From: Methanocorpusculaceae archaeon UBA456
GTDB taxonomy: Archaea > Halobacteriota > Methanomicrobia > Methanomicrobiales > Methanocorpusculaceae
Direction: 5' to 3'
Length of the DNA stretch: 27,588 bases
Assembly (NCBI GenBank): GCA_002496395.1
Contig: DAJQ01000009.1
Location: 74,020-101,607, forward strand
Shown here: in pieces, positions 1 to 7,181 of the stretch
How positions within the stretch are numbered: the stretch's first letter is position 1
How the letters are laid out: each line of letters begins with the position of its first letter
Made by a program: the position numbers and the translations under genes
Notes under the pieces: generated by a model
Told to the model about the DNA's origin: nothing
The model's input: the letters and a program-made list of their open reading frames with translations, nothing else
Databases searched by the model: none

Positions 1-169
1 CCTTCATGTTGGTGACGACGCGGTCGATATCTTCGGGCTGAAGTTTGGTGCCGGAGGTTGCCATGAAGGTCTGCATGTCTTCACGGTCTGCACGCTCGTC
101 GAGGAGCAGCTCTGCCATGACACCGGAGGCGATATTGCCAAGTTTTGCTATGCCTACTTTTACTACCAT
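1..169 (-). CDS. mtd: F420-dependent methylene-H4MPT dehydrogenase, N-terminal fragment
   Basis: Only the first 56 codons lie in the window; the gene runs off the left edge. The N-terminus reads MVVKVGIAKLGNIASGVMAE, which I recognise as the start of Mtd, the F420-dependent methylenetetrahydromethanopterin dehydrogenase of the CO2-reducing methanogenesis pathway (a cytosolic enzyme that reduces methenyl-H4MPT with F420H2). The start is fixed by a strong GAGAGGTG ribosome binding site a few bases upstream. The gene diverges from a Tfx-type regulator at 283, and a TATA-like box lies about 55 bp upstream of the ATG. Family assignment rests on the conserved N-terminus only, but the match is distinctive. 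Confidence 0.9.
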   Translation of the reverse strand, partial: MVVKVGIAKLGNIASGVMAELLLDERADREDMQTFMATSGTKLQPEDIDRVVTNMK

Positions 170-221
170 AGAATTACACCTCTCAAAATATTTGAGAACA
201 CTTCCTTTTTTGATAAAAAGG

Positions 222-229
222 CATATAAA
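222..229 (-). promoter_or_regulatory. TATA box of mtd
   Basis: On the minus strand this reads TTTATATG, preceded by an A-rich stretch that could serve as a BRE. It lies about 53-60 bp before the mtd start, which would put transcription initiation near 198 and leave a leader of about 30 nt containing the GAGAGGTG ribosome binding site. The same region is the divergent upstream region of the Tfx-like gene, so a regulator bound here could affect both genes. Confidence 0.55.
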
Positions 230-282
230 CATTTTGAAACTGCTTTTTCTTTATCGGTCGGGATACTATCGGTTAAGGTAAA

Positions 283-720
283 ATGTTTAAACTTGTGAAC
301 CAATATAGTACATTAATGAAAGATGGCCTCCTCACCGAGCGGCAGAAAGAAGTACTCAGGTACAGAAAACAGGGAATGACCCAGCAGCAGATCGCAGATC
401 TGATCAATACTTCAAAAGCAAATGTCTGCACCATCGAGAAGTCGGCAACAGAGAACATCAGGCGTGCACGGGAAACACTTGATTTTGTAAACACCCTTGA
501 TGCACAGGAACTCTGCACCATAACAGCCGAAGAAGATCTCCTTGAAGCGATCAATACTATCTATGAAGAAGCTGAGAGATGTGGCATCAAAGTCCGGTAT
601 GATACAGTCACGCTCATTAACCGGGTGAAAGATGCAAACCCAAATAAGATACATGCCCGGTATATCCAGGATACAATTCAGGTCTATATTAACGACAAAG
701 GGGATCTCTTCTTTGAGTGA
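283..720 (+). CDS. Tfx family DNA-binding transcriptional regulator
   Basis: 145 residues, close to the usual Tfx length of about 140. The N-terminal half (residues about 18-65) carries the conserved helix-turn-helix: LLTERQKEVLRYRKQGMTQQ, then IADLINTSKANVCTIEKSA. The C-terminal half is the alpha/beta Tfx domain. The founding member, from Methanothermobacter, binds DNA near the molybdenum formylmethanofuran dehydrogenase operon, so members are thought to regulate methanogenesis genes. Here it is divergent from mtd. The ATG at 283 has a weak AAGGT upstream; the in-frame ATG at 316 has no ribosome binding site and is less likely. The target is not known from sequence. Confidence 0.85.
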   Translation: MFKLVNQYSTLMKDGLLTERQKEVLRYRKQGMTQQQIADLINTSKANVCTIEKSATENIRRARETLDFVNTLDAQELCTITAEEDLLEAINTIYEEAERCGIKVRYDTVTLINRVKDANPNKIHARYIQDTIQVYINDKGDLFFE

Positions 721-753
721 TCCGGACCTCCCCAGTCGCCGATCCTCATCACC

Positions 754-760
754 TTTATAA
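754..760 (+). promoter_or_regulatory. TATA-like box after tfx
   Basis: The sequence ACCTTTATAATC is a good archaeal TATA element. It lies 34 bp after the tfx stop codon and predicts transcription starting near 780, exactly where a run of inverted repeats begins. It could drive either a separate structured RNA or a long leader of the ribosomal protein operon that starts at 1248. Confidence 0.45.
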
Positions 761-780
761 TCTCTTCCTGTCTATAGTAT

Positions 781-1000
781 AGGAAGCCGGATCAGGCTGT
801 CTCAGATCGAAGCGGTAACTATCGCTGTTTCTGTCTGTGCGAAGAGATCATTTCAGCCGGTATCCTCACGGAAAACCGGTGGATGTTGCGAAATGCCGCA
901 ACGAGACGACCATAAGCAGGTCTGATTACACGCGCCGGGCCAACGCATCGCGAGCCCATTTCCCGATCATCCGGGAAGCGCGGTATGGGTCAGGAACTCT
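781..1000 (+). ncRNA. Candidate structured RNA or long operon leader
   Basis: The 527 bp between tfx and rpl3 hold no convincing gene, but this part is rich in pairing segments. Those I see are: AGCGGT 811-816 with ATCGCT 821-826; CCGGT 857-861 with ACCGG 875-879; GTTGCG 885-890 with CGCAAC 897-902; GACC 908-911 with GGTC 919-922. A branched element follows: CTGA 922-925 with TCAG 990-993 and CGCGC 931-935 with GCGCG 978-982 enclose two hairpins (GGGC 937-940 with GCCC 954-957; TTCCCG 960-965 with CGGGAA 972-977). I could not match it to SRP RNA, RNase P RNA or tRNA. Strand is inferred only from the TATA-like box at 754; ends are approximate. The rest of the gap (1001-1195) shows only an A-run at about 1009-1016 and a small CAGAAC/GTTCTG hairpin near 1030-1047. 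Confidence 0.35.
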
Positions 1001-1195
1001 TAGAGAGAAAAAAAACCCGATAAAACGAGCAGAACAACCCAGTTCTGAGGAGAAAATGAGATCTCCGGAAGGAATATTCCGTAGATGGTATTTTTCATCC
1101 ACGCTCAAGCGTCAGGTACCAGATCTCTTCCCATACTGTTCCTACCAACGTATCCCGCTCATCTGTCTCCATTGGGGCGATACAGCGGTGCAGGA

Positions 1196-1217
1196 TGGAC
1201 TTTTGAAACGAAGTCCA
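1196..1217 (+). promoter_or_regulatory. Hairpin in the leader of the ribosomal protein operon
   Basis: TGGACTT (1196-1202) and AAGTCCA (1211-1217) form a perfect 7-bp stem with an 8-nt loop, ending 30 bp before the rpl3 start. Its position in the leader of the first ribosomal gene makes translational autoregulation, by one of the operon's own proteins, a possible role. That role is inferred from position only. Confidence 0.35.
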
Positions 1218-1247
1218 GATAGATAGACTTGAAGGATTGAAGAATAC

Positions 1248-2261
1248 ATGCCGAAAACTCACAGGCCACGCTCAGGCTCACTTGCATTCAGCCCAAGGAA
1301 ACGAGCAAAGAGTGAAGTTCCAAAGTACAAATCCTGGCCAGAATATTCCGGTTCGCCGGTATTACAGGGATTTGCAGGGTATAAGGTTGGCATGACCCAT
1401 GTCATCATGGTTGACGACCACAAGAGCAGCCCAAGCGAGGGGAAGGATATCATGATCCCTGTTACGGTTGTTGAGGTTCCGTCAATGAAGGTTGCCGCCA
1501 TCCGCGCGTACCGCAAAGATACCTATGGAAAACATCCGATGACAGAGGTCTGGGCAGACTCCCTGAGTGAGACTCTCTCAGGCAGGATCACGATGCCGAA
1601 GAACCACGACCGCGAAGGAACACTCACCGCGATCAACGAAGCGGTTTCTGCCGATTCAGTCGTTGAGATTATGCTCCTGATGCACACCACCCCGGAGATC
1701 ATCTCCGGTATCCCGAAGAAGGTTCCGGATCTGATGGAGATCCGTGTTGCAGGTGGTTCAATGGCAGAGCGTCTTGCCTATGCACAGTCCCTCCTTGGAA
1801 CTGAAGTTGATTTTGCTTCAGTCATGAATGAGGGAGCATATGCTGATATTACTGCCATCACGACAGGCAAAGGAACACAGGGAGCCGTAAAACGCTGGGG
1901 TATCAGCCTCAGGAAGCGGAAACATTCCCGCGGCAAGAAGGAACGCCATATCGGAACCCTTGGTCCATGGACTCCTCACCATGTCCGCTGGCAGGTGCCA
2001 AACGTCGGTCAGATGGGCTACCAGCAGAGGACAGAATATAACAAGCGGATCATCAAGATCGGCCAGGAAACAGAAGAGATCAACCCAGAGGGCGGATTCC
2101 TTCACTATGGACTTGTCAGAAACAACTATGTCCTGATTAAAGGCTCAATTCCTGGTCCCGTCAAGAGGATCATCAGGTTCCGTCCTGCAATCCGTCTCGG
2201 TGAACACCAGGTACGGGTTCCGGTTGTCGAATATGTCAGCCAGAAGAGTAAGCAGGGGTGA
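1248..2261 (+). CDS. rpl3: 50S ribosomal protein uL3
   Basis: 337 residues, the size of archaeal uL3, which is longer than the bacterial protein. It begins MPKTHRPRSGSLAFSPRKRA, the archaeal/eukaryotic-type N-terminus, and contains the loop AVKRWGISLRKRKHSRGKK followed by the Trp-rich HHVRWQVPNVGQMGYQQRTE segment that reaches towards the peptidyl-transferase centre. uL3 is an early-binding large-subunit assembly protein. It is the first gene of the superoperon. The Shine-Dalgarno is weak (AAGGATTGA), and a hairpin sits in the leader. The stop codon is followed within 8 bp by rpl4. Confidence 0.97.
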   Translation: MPKTHRPRSGSLAFSPRKRAKSEVPKYKSWPEYSGSPVLQGFAGYKVGMTHVIMVDDHKSSPSEGKDIMIPVTVVEVPSMKVAAIRAYRKDTYGKHPMTEVWADSLSETLSGRITMPKNHDREGTLTAINEAVSADSVVEIMLLMHTTPEIISGIPKKVPDLMEIRVAGGSMAERLAYAQSLLGTEVDFASVMNEGAYADITAITTGKGTQGAVKRWGISLRKRKHSRGKKERHIGTLGPWTPHHVRWQVPNVGQMGYQQRTEYNKRIIKIGQETEEINPEGGFLHYGLVRNNYVLIKGSIPGPVKRIIRFRPAIRLGEHQVRVPVVEYVSQKSKQG

Positions 2262-2268
2262 ATGAGAG

Positions 2269-3018
2269 ATGAAAGCAGCAGTAAAAACACTAGATGGCTC
2301 ACCCCTGAGGGAGATTGAGCTTCCGGACGCTTTCAGCACACCATACCGTCCTGATATCATCAAGCGGGCGGTTCTGGCACTTCAGAGCACCCGGTACCAG
2401 CCCCATGGCACCGACCCCTTCGCAGGGATGAGAACCTCTGCGGCAAGTTGGGGTTCAGGCAGAGGTGCGGCCCAGATCCCGCGTATCAAAAACGGCTCGC
2501 GTGCAGCGAAAGTTCCACAGACACGTGGCGGCAGGGCATGCCATCCGCCGGTTACAGCGAAACACCTGATTGAGAAGATCAATAAGAAAGAGAAGGTAAT
2601 CGCCATCCGCTCAGCCATCGCAGCAACGGCAAATCCCGAGCTTGTCAGGGCACGCGGTCACCTCTTTGAGCAGGACGTTATCTCGGTCGTTGATGACTCA
2701 TTTGAAAAGATTGAGCGCACAGCCGACGTCATCGCTGTCCTTGAATCACTTGGCCTGATGGGTGACGTGATAAGGTCGAAACTCAGCAGAAACAGAAAGC
2801 CGGGCCGTGGTAACCTTCGTGGAAGGGGAATGAAACAGAGGAAGAGCCTCTTAATTGTCACCTCAGAGATGCCGCTCCGCGCAGCAGCCAACCTCCCCGG
2901 TGTTGACTCGGTATCTGTTCATGAACTCAATGCCGAACTCCTTGCTCCGGGCACCCATGCAGGTCGCCTCACTGTCTGGACCGAATCGGCACTGAAGCAG
3001 CTATCGGAGGTGAACTGA
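2269..3018 (+). CDS. rpl4: 50S ribosomal protein uL4 (L4e type)
   Basis: 249 residues, the length of archaeal L4/L1e. The long internal loop with SAASWGSGRGAAQIPRIKNG and TRGGRACHPP is the extension that lines the peptide exit tunnel. The C-terminal half has the Arg-rich KLSRNRKPGRGNLRGRGMKQ segment typical of archaeal and eukaryotic L4. The ribosome binding site is the GGTGA that also contains the rpl3 stop codon, with 7 bp to the ATG. An overlapping out-of-frame ATG at 2262 was rejected because the protein would not match. Confidence 0.97.
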   Translation: MKAAVKTLDGSPLREIELPDAFSTPYRPDIIKRAVLALQSTRYQPHGTDPFAGMRTSAASWGSGRGAAQIPRIKNGSRAAKVPQTRGGRACHPPVTAKHLIEKINKKEKVIAIRSAIAATANPELVRARGHLFEQDVISVVDDSFEKIERTADVIAVLESLGLMGDVIRSKLSRNRKPGRGNLRGRGMKQRKSLLIVTSEMPLRAAANLPGVDSVSVHELNAELLAPGTHAGRLTVWTESALKQLSEVN

Positions 3019-3019
3019 G

Positions 3020-3268
3020 ATGGTTCTGAATCATCCTTCTGTTACAGAAAAGGCAATGGCGATCCTCGAAAACGAGAATAAACTCGTCTTCATCGTCAGA
3101 AAAGAGGCCAACAAGGAGATGATCTCTCGAGACATCGAGAAGACATTTGGAAAGGCCGTCACCGAGGTTCGGACCCTGATGACGAATAAAGGAACCAAGA
3201 AGGCCATTGTGAGCTTTGAAGATGACAGAGCCGCAGAAGAAATCCTAAGCCGTCTTGGAATCGTGTAG
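3020..3268 (+). CDS. rpl23: 50S ribosomal protein uL23
   Basis: 82 residues, normal for archaeal L23. The N-terminus MVLNHPSVTEKAMAILENEN and the later VTEVRTLMTNKGTKKAIVSF are characteristic. uL23 sits at the exit of the peptide tunnel and forms the docking site for SRP and the translocon, whose SecY gene is further down this operon. It is translated from a strong GGAGGTGA site overlapping the end of rpl4, with only 1 bp between stop and start. Confidence 0.96.
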   Translation: MVLNHPSVTEKAMAILENENKLVFIVRKEANKEMISRDIEKTFGKAVTEVRTLMTNKGTKKAIVSFEDDRAAEEILSRLGIV

Positions 3269-3278
3269 GTGATTTGAG

Positions 3279-3992
3279 ATGGGACATAGAATCAGCAGTC
3301 AGGCGCGTGGTAAGGGAGGCCCTTCGTACCGCGCCCCATCACACAAGTACAAATCAGATCTCAAACATCCCGGTACCGGCGATAAGACGGTTCGTGGAAC
3401 GATCATTGATATCGAACACGATCCGGCACGCCATGCACCAATTGCCCGTGTTGCCCTTGAAGATGGTGAGAAGATGTATCTTCTCGTCACCGAAGGCATG
3501 GGAGTTGACGATGTCATTGAGATTGGATCTGATGCAACAGTCAGAAATGGAAACACTCTCCTTCTCCGGGATATACCGACAGGAGCTGCGATCTGCAACA
3601 TCGAGGCACGTCCAAACGATGGCGGAAAGTTCGTCCGCTCAAGCGGTGTGCAGGCACAGGTCATCGGAAAATCCGAAGACCGGGTTGGTATCCGGATGCC
3701 AAGCGGGGCAATCAAATGGTTCAACAGCCACTGCCGTGCCACTATCGGCATTGTTGCAGGTGGCGGCAGAAGTGAGAAACCCTATGTGAAAGCCGGAAAA
3801 GTCTTCCACAAAGTAAAATCCCAGGCAACCCGCTGGCCACGTGTTCGTGGAGTTGCAATGAACGTCATCGACCACCCATTTGGTGGCGGTGGGCACCAGC
3901 ATCCCGGAAGGCCAAAGACCGTATCGCGTGGCACATCGCCTGGACGAAAGATCGGGCATGTTGCCGCACGGAGAACCGGATACAAGAGGTGA
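3279..3992 (+). CDS. rpl2: 50S ribosomal protein uL2
   Basis: 237 residues, as for archaeal L2. It begins MGHRISSQARGKGGPSYRAP and ends with the highly conserved HPFGGGGHQHPGRPKTVSRG segment that contacts 23S rRNA near the peptidyl-transferase centre; the conserved His of the GGGxH motif is present. The preceding WPRVRGVAMN segment is also typical. The ribosome binding site AGGTGATT overlaps the rpl23 stop region. A longer reading frame on the same strand starting at 3274 is a shadow of this gene. Confidence 0.97.
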   Translation: MGHRISSQARGKGGPSYRAPSHKYKSDLKHPGTGDKTVRGTIIDIEHDPARHAPIARVALEDGEKMYLLVTEGMGVDDVIEIGSDATVRNGNTLLLRDIPTGAAICNIEARPNDGGKFVRSSGVQAQVIGKSEDRVGIRMPSGAIKWFNSHCRATIGIVAGGGRSEKPYVKAGKVFHKVKSQATRWPRVRGVAMNVIDHPFGGGGHQHPGRPKTVSRGTSPGRKIGHVAARRTGYKR

Positions 3993-3998
3993 TCGGAT

Positions 3999-4412
3999 AT
4001 GGCAAAGAAACAAGTTAAGCGAATGCCGAGACGGCGTGAAGAGTTCACCTATCATGGGTATACTATTCCAGCCCTCCAGGAGATGTCGATCAATGATCTC
4101 ATTCCGATCATGCCATGCCGCGCCCGAAGGAAGATGCAGCGTGGAATGACCCGGGATGAAGAGAACCTCCTTGAAAAGATCCGTTCCGGCGACGAGAAGA
4201 TCAGAACGCACAGCCGTGCGATGGTCATTCTCCCTGAAATGGTTGGAAAGACGATCGAGATTTACACTGGAAAAGAGTTTCAGCGGGTTGAAATCCCGGT
4301 TGAAGGTGTTTTCCATTATCTTGGAGAGTTTGCCCAGACCAGGCGGAAGATCTCACACGGTAGTGCCGGTATCGGTGCAACCCGGTCGAGCAAGTACGTT
4401 CCCCTGAAGTGA
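3999..4412 (+). CDS. rps19: 30S ribosomal protein uS19
   Basis: 137 residues. The archaeal version carries an N-terminal extension (KRMPRRREEFTYHGYTIPAL) before the core. The core includes IRTHSRAMVILPEMVGKTIE and the C-terminal HYLGEFAQTRRKISHGSAGI. uS19 is a head protein of the small subunit near the decoding region and binds together with uS13. It follows rpl2 with a 6-bp gap and an AGGTGATC ribosome binding site. Confidence 0.97.
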   Translation: MAKKQVKRMPRRREEFTYHGYTIPALQEMSINDLIPIMPCRARRKMQRGMTRDEENLLEKIRSGDEKIRTHSRAMVILPEMVGKTIEIYTGKEFQRVEIPVEGVFHYLGEFAQTRRKISHGSAGIGATRSSKYVPLK

Positions 4413-4417
4413 TCTCT

Positions 4418-4885
4418 ATGGCACGAACAGATTATATCATGAAGCTCGAAGGCGAGAATGTCGCACGAGCCAAGGCAAACGAGCTTGGATGCTCCCCAAA
4501 ACACGCCATTGAGATTGCCAACTTCATCAGGCACAAGGATGTCGATTCTGCACTTGAGTACCTGCATCAGGTCGTCGCGAAGAAGAAAGCGATCCCATTC
4601 CGGCGGTTTAAGCACAATGTTGCTCACCAGAAGAGCCTTTCAGGTGTCGTCTGCCAGGGCCGGTTCCCCGTGAAGGCATCAAAAGAGTACATCCGCCTTC
4701 TCGAATCGGTGAAGAAGAATGCAGAATATGCCGGGCTTTCCACAGAAAACCTCGAAATTGTCCATGCCGCAGCAAACAGGGGCCGATCCATGAAAGCTAT
4801 CTTCCCCCGTGCAATGGGGCGTGCGACTCCAAAAGCCCGTGAAACCGTCACCATCGAAGTGATTGTGAGGGAGGTCGAGGAATAA
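4418..4885 (+). CDS. rpl22: 50S ribosomal protein uL22
   Basis: 155 residues, archaeal type. The core reads NELGCSPKHAIEIANFIRHK at the N-terminus and AANRGRSMKAIFPRAMGRAT near the C-terminus; the latter is the beta-hairpin that extends into the exit tunnel. I chose the ATG at 4418 because the archaeal family begins MAR..Y. A GTG at 4409 overlapping the rps19 stop is in frame and would add three residues, but is less likely. The stop TAA shares one base with the rps3 start. Confidence 0.96.
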   Translation: MARTDYIMKLEGENVARAKANELGCSPKHAIEIANFIRHKDVDSALEYLHQVVAKKKAIPFRRFKHNVAHQKSLSGVVCQGRFPVKASKEYIRLLESVKKNAEYAGLSTENLEIVHAAANRGRSMKAIFPRAMGRATPKARETVTIEVIVREVEE

Positions 4886-5601
4886 TGTCAGGAGAAAAGA
4901 AGTTCATCTCAGAAGGTGTCCGGAAGGTCCGTGTTGAAGCTTTCTTACGGAAAGAGCTGAAGAGAGCAGGATACGGAGGCATGGATATCTTCAGGACTCC
5001 GATCGGAACCCAGGTTGCAATCTTTGCCGAGAAACCCGGTATTGTCATCGGGAAGGGTGGCAAGCTTGTCCGCCAGATCACCGCCGACCTCCAGACCATC
5101 TACGGCATTGAGTCTCCACAGGTGGAGGTTCAACAGGTAGAAAACCCCAACCTGAATGCGCAGATTCTCGCAGAGAGGCTCGCAAATGCCCTTGAACGCG
5201 GCTGGTACTTCAGGAAGGCCGGAACAAGCGTCATCCGCCGTGTGATGGAATCCGGTGCTCTCGGGTGCGAAGTGATCATCGCAGGAAAATTAACCGGATC
5301 ACGATCCCGTGTCCAGAAGTTTGTCGAAGGATACATCAAACACTCCGGCGAGCCTGCAATCAGCATCGTCGAGACCGGATATGCGGTAGCGATTAAGAAA
5401 CTTGGCACCATCGGTGTCCAGGTGAAACTCATTCCGCCAGGTGCGCGTATTCCTGACCAGTTTGATATCGTCCCGCCGGTAGCTCCACCGGAGCAGAAGG
5501 AGATCATCGTTGAAGAAGTCGGCGATATCGGCGACGATATCGATCGCGAACTCGAGGCAGTCTCCTCACCAGAGGATGAATATGAGAGGGAGGCTCTCTG
5601 A
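4885..5601 (+). CDS. rps3: 30S ribosomal protein uS3
   Basis: 238 residues. The N-terminal type-2 KH domain carries EKPGIVIGKGGKLVRQITAD with the GxxG loop, followed by the C-terminal S3 domain (VMESGALGCEVIIAGKLTGS, then RSRVQKFVEGYIKHSGE). uS3 lines the mRNA entry channel. The protein ends in an acidic tail of about 40 residues rich in Glu and Asp, after the core at about residue 190, which is a common archaeal feature. Start and stop both overlap their neighbours by one base, pointing to translational coupling. Confidence 0.97.
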   Translation: MSGEKKFISEGVRKVRVEAFLRKELKRAGYGGMDIFRTPIGTQVAIFAEKPGIVIGKGGKLVRQITADLQTIYGIESPQVEVQQVENPNLNAQILAERLANALERGWYFRKAGTSVIRRVMESGALGCEVIIAGKLTGSRSRVQKFVEGYIKHSGEPAISIVETGYAVAIKKLGTIGVQVKLIPPGARIPDQFDIVPPVAPPEQKEIIVEEVGDIGDDIDRELEAVSSPEDEYEREAL

Positions 5602-5804
5602 TGGCAATCTTCCGCGCTCGTGAAGTGGCAGAGTTTTCGGATGTCGAACTGATCGAACAGGAGAGCAAGCTCAGAACCGAACTCATCCAGCAGTACGGTA
5701 AGGTCAGTGCTGGCGGCGCCCCGGATAACCCGGGTCAGATCCGCGAACTCCGAAGAACTATTGCCCGGATAAAAACCGAGCAGAATAAGAGAAGAAGTGC
5801 ATGA
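5601..5804 (+). CDS. rpl29: 50S ribosomal protein uL29
   Basis: 67 residues, the usual size. The sequence is a helical hairpin with the conserved LRTELIQQYGKVSAGG and IRELRRTIARIKTEQNKRR segments. uL29 sits beside uL23 at the tunnel exit. The start ATG overlaps the rps3 stop by one base and its own stop overlaps the rnp1 start (ATGA). Confidence 0.95.
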   Translation: MAIFRAREVAEFSDVELIEQESKLRTELIQQYGKVSAGGAPDNPGQIRELRRTIARIKTEQNKRRSA

Positions 5805-6076
5805 TCACGCCAGAAAACGTTCTTCGTCACGAGTTCATCGGACGGAACGTTCTGGTTGTGCATGCGACAAACCCTGCCCAGGAGGGAATATCGGGTATGA
5901 TCGTCGATGAGACGAAGAGCATGATTTCAATCCTGACATCCGTCGGATTAAAGCATGTTCCGAAGAAACATACTATATTCCGGGTTACCCTCCCGGACAG
6001 GGTGCAGGTGGAACTCTCCGGGTCGACGATTATCGGCCGGCCCGAGAAGCGGATCACCATGCGCATCAAAAAATGA
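5801..6076 (+). CDS. rnp1: RNase P protein component 1 (Rpp29/Pop4)
   Basis: 91 residues. The sequence HEFIGRNVLVVHATNPAQEG followed by ISGMIVDETKSMISI is the Sm-like barrel of archaeal Rpp29/Pop4, which binds the specificity side of RNase P RNA and helps process tRNA 5' ends. Its place between rpl29 and rps17 is the standard archaeal location. In many archaea a SUI1/aIF1-type gene lies just before rnp1; none is present here. Start overlaps the rpl29 stop (ATGA). Confidence 0.93.
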   Translation: MITPENVLRHEFIGRNVLVVHATNPAQEGISGMIVDETKSMISILTSVGLKHVPKKHTIFRVTLPDRVQVELSGSTIIGRPEKRITMRIKK

Positions 6077-6085
6077 GGGTTGTTA

Positions 6086-6412
6086 ATGGCACGAAACATT
6101 GGGTTGAATGTTGCACTCCCTACACAGGAATGCAACGAAGATGATTGCCCGTTTCATGGCACTTTGCCGGTGCGCGGCCAGGTGATTACCGGCAAAGTCG
6201 TGAGCGAGAAGATGAAAGGGACTGTTGTGGTCGAGCGCGAATACCTGCACTTCATCAGGAAGTACGATCGGTATGAGAAACGCTCTTCCAAGCTCCATGC
6301 CCACATCGCCCCCTGCCTTCACGTGAAGGTTGGAGACGAGGTAAAGGTAGCGGAGTGCAGGCCTCTGAACAAAACGACGCATTTCGTCGTTGTTGAGGTG
6401 AAATCAGCATGA
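6086..6412 (+). CDS. rps17: 30S ribosomal protein uS17
   Basis: 108 residues from the ATG at 6086. It begins MARNIGLNVALPTQECNEDD with the archaeal extension CNEDDCPFHG, then the OB-fold core (RGQVITGKVVSEKMKGTVVV) and HAHIAPCLHVKVGDEVKVAE. A TTG at 6080 is in frame but adds only two residues, and the family begins with the MARNIG sequence. The ribosome binding site is GAGGGTTG. The stop overlaps the rpl14 start (ATGA). Confidence 0.96.
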   Translation: MARNIGLNVALPTQECNEDDCPFHGTLPVRGQVITGKVVSEKMKGTVVVEREYLHFIRKYDRYEKRSSKLHAHIAPCLHVKVGDEVKVAECRPLNKTTHFVVVEVKSA

Positions 6413-6807
6413 AGGCACTGGGATCGAAAGTACCCCGTGCACTCCAGACCGGGTCGCGAATGGTCTGTGCGGATAACACCGGTGCGCGTGTCGTTGAGGT
6501 TGTCTCGGTTGACAGATACCATGGTGTGCGAAGGCGTCAGCCCAAACTCGGGCTTGGTGACGTTGCAACCGTCTCTGTCAAGAAAGGAACTCCTGATATG
6601 CGCAAAAAACTCGTCAAAGCAGTTGTAGTACGGCAGAAGAAAGAATTTAGAAGGCCAAGCGGCCTCCGTGTCTCATTTGAAGAGAACGCAATGGTTCTCG
6701 TCAATGACAATGGCGATCCACGTGGTACCGAGATTAAAGGCCCGGTTGCACGTGAAGTTGCCGCACGGTTTCCAAAGATCGCGTCTATGGCGACGATCAT
6801 CATCTGA
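6409..6807 (+). CDS. rpl14: 50S ribosomal protein uL14
   Basis: 132 residues, archaeal uL14. Diagnostic segments are GSRMVCADNTGARVVEVVSV near the N-terminus, LGLGDVATVSVKKGTPDMRK in the middle and the C-terminal EIKGPVAREVAARFPKIASM. uL14 lies at the subunit interface next to uL19 and binds 23S rRNA. The start overlaps rps17 by 4 bases. Confidence 0.97.
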   Translation: MKALGSKVPRALQTGSRMVCADNTGARVVEVVSVDRYHGVRRRQPKLGLGDVATVSVKKGTPDMRKKLVKAVVVRQKKEFRRPSGLRVSFEENAMVLVNDNGDPRGTEIKGPVAREVAARFPKIASMATIII

Positions 6808-6815
6808 GGTGCTTT

Positions 6816-7181
6816 ATGGTGCGAATAGCAAGCAGTCAGCCAAGAAAACAGCGGAAGATCCGGTACAATGCACCGATTCACCTCCGTGGTTCGCTACTCC
6901 ATGCGATGCTCTCACCTGAGCTTCGTGAAAAGCATGGCCGCCGTCACTTCAGGGTTGTAACAGGAGATACCGTAAAGGTGCTTCGTGGTGAGCATGCCGG
7001 AAAAACCGGTGTTGTCGATGGAATCGATTTGAAGCGTTTAGCGATACAGGTTCATGGCGTTACCGTGAAGAAGGCGGATGGAACAGAGGTTGCCCGCCCG
7101 CTCGATCCCTCAAAGGTGATGATCACAAAACTGAACCTGAAAGATCCAAAGCGTGAGGCACGTCTCGGGGTGAAGGAATAA
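6816..7181 (+). CDS. rpl24: 50S ribosomal protein uL24
   Basis: 121 residues. The KOW motif is at about residues 45-70 (FRVVTGDTVKVLRGEHAGKT), preceded by the archaeal/eukaryotic L26-type N-terminus with QPRKQRKIRYNAPIHLRGSL. uL24 is an assembly-initiating protein of the large subunit. The ribosome binding site GAGGTG overlaps the rpl14 stop. The last base of its stop codon is the first base of the rps4e ATG. Confidence 0.96.
   Translation: MVRIASSQPRKQRKIRYNAPIHLRGSLLHAMLSPELREKHGRRHFRVVTGDTVKVLRGEHAGKTGVVDGIDLKRLAIQVHGVTVKKADGTEVARPLDPSKVMITKLNLKDPKREARLGVKE

Noticed and set aside
781..1000. RNase P RNA or tRNA in the structured gap
   Set aside because: The GAGGAAA-type and ACAGAA-type conserved RNase P blocks are not present in convincing positions on either strand, and no T-loop (TTCRA) is seen.
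1060..1080. CCGGAAGGAA resembling the SRP RNA helix 8 motif
   Set aside because: The ten bases match part of the conserved SRP motif, but the following AGCAGC-like part is missing and the flanks do not form the required helix.
837..1226. A plus-strand reading frame of 129 codons in the gap before rpl3
   Set aside because: No ribosome binding site, unusual composition rich in Arg and Ser, no resemblance to a family, and it runs across the hairpins. A short minus-strand frame in the same place (926-1108) looks equally unconvincing.
3274..3789. A 171-codon plus-strand frame overlapping rpl2
   Set aside because: It is a shadow of rpl2, which has the correct start, ribosome binding site and family sequence.
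3639..4316. A 225-codon minus-strand frame over rpl2 and rps19
   Set aside because: Both overlapped plus-strand genes are certain and the frame has no recognisable features.
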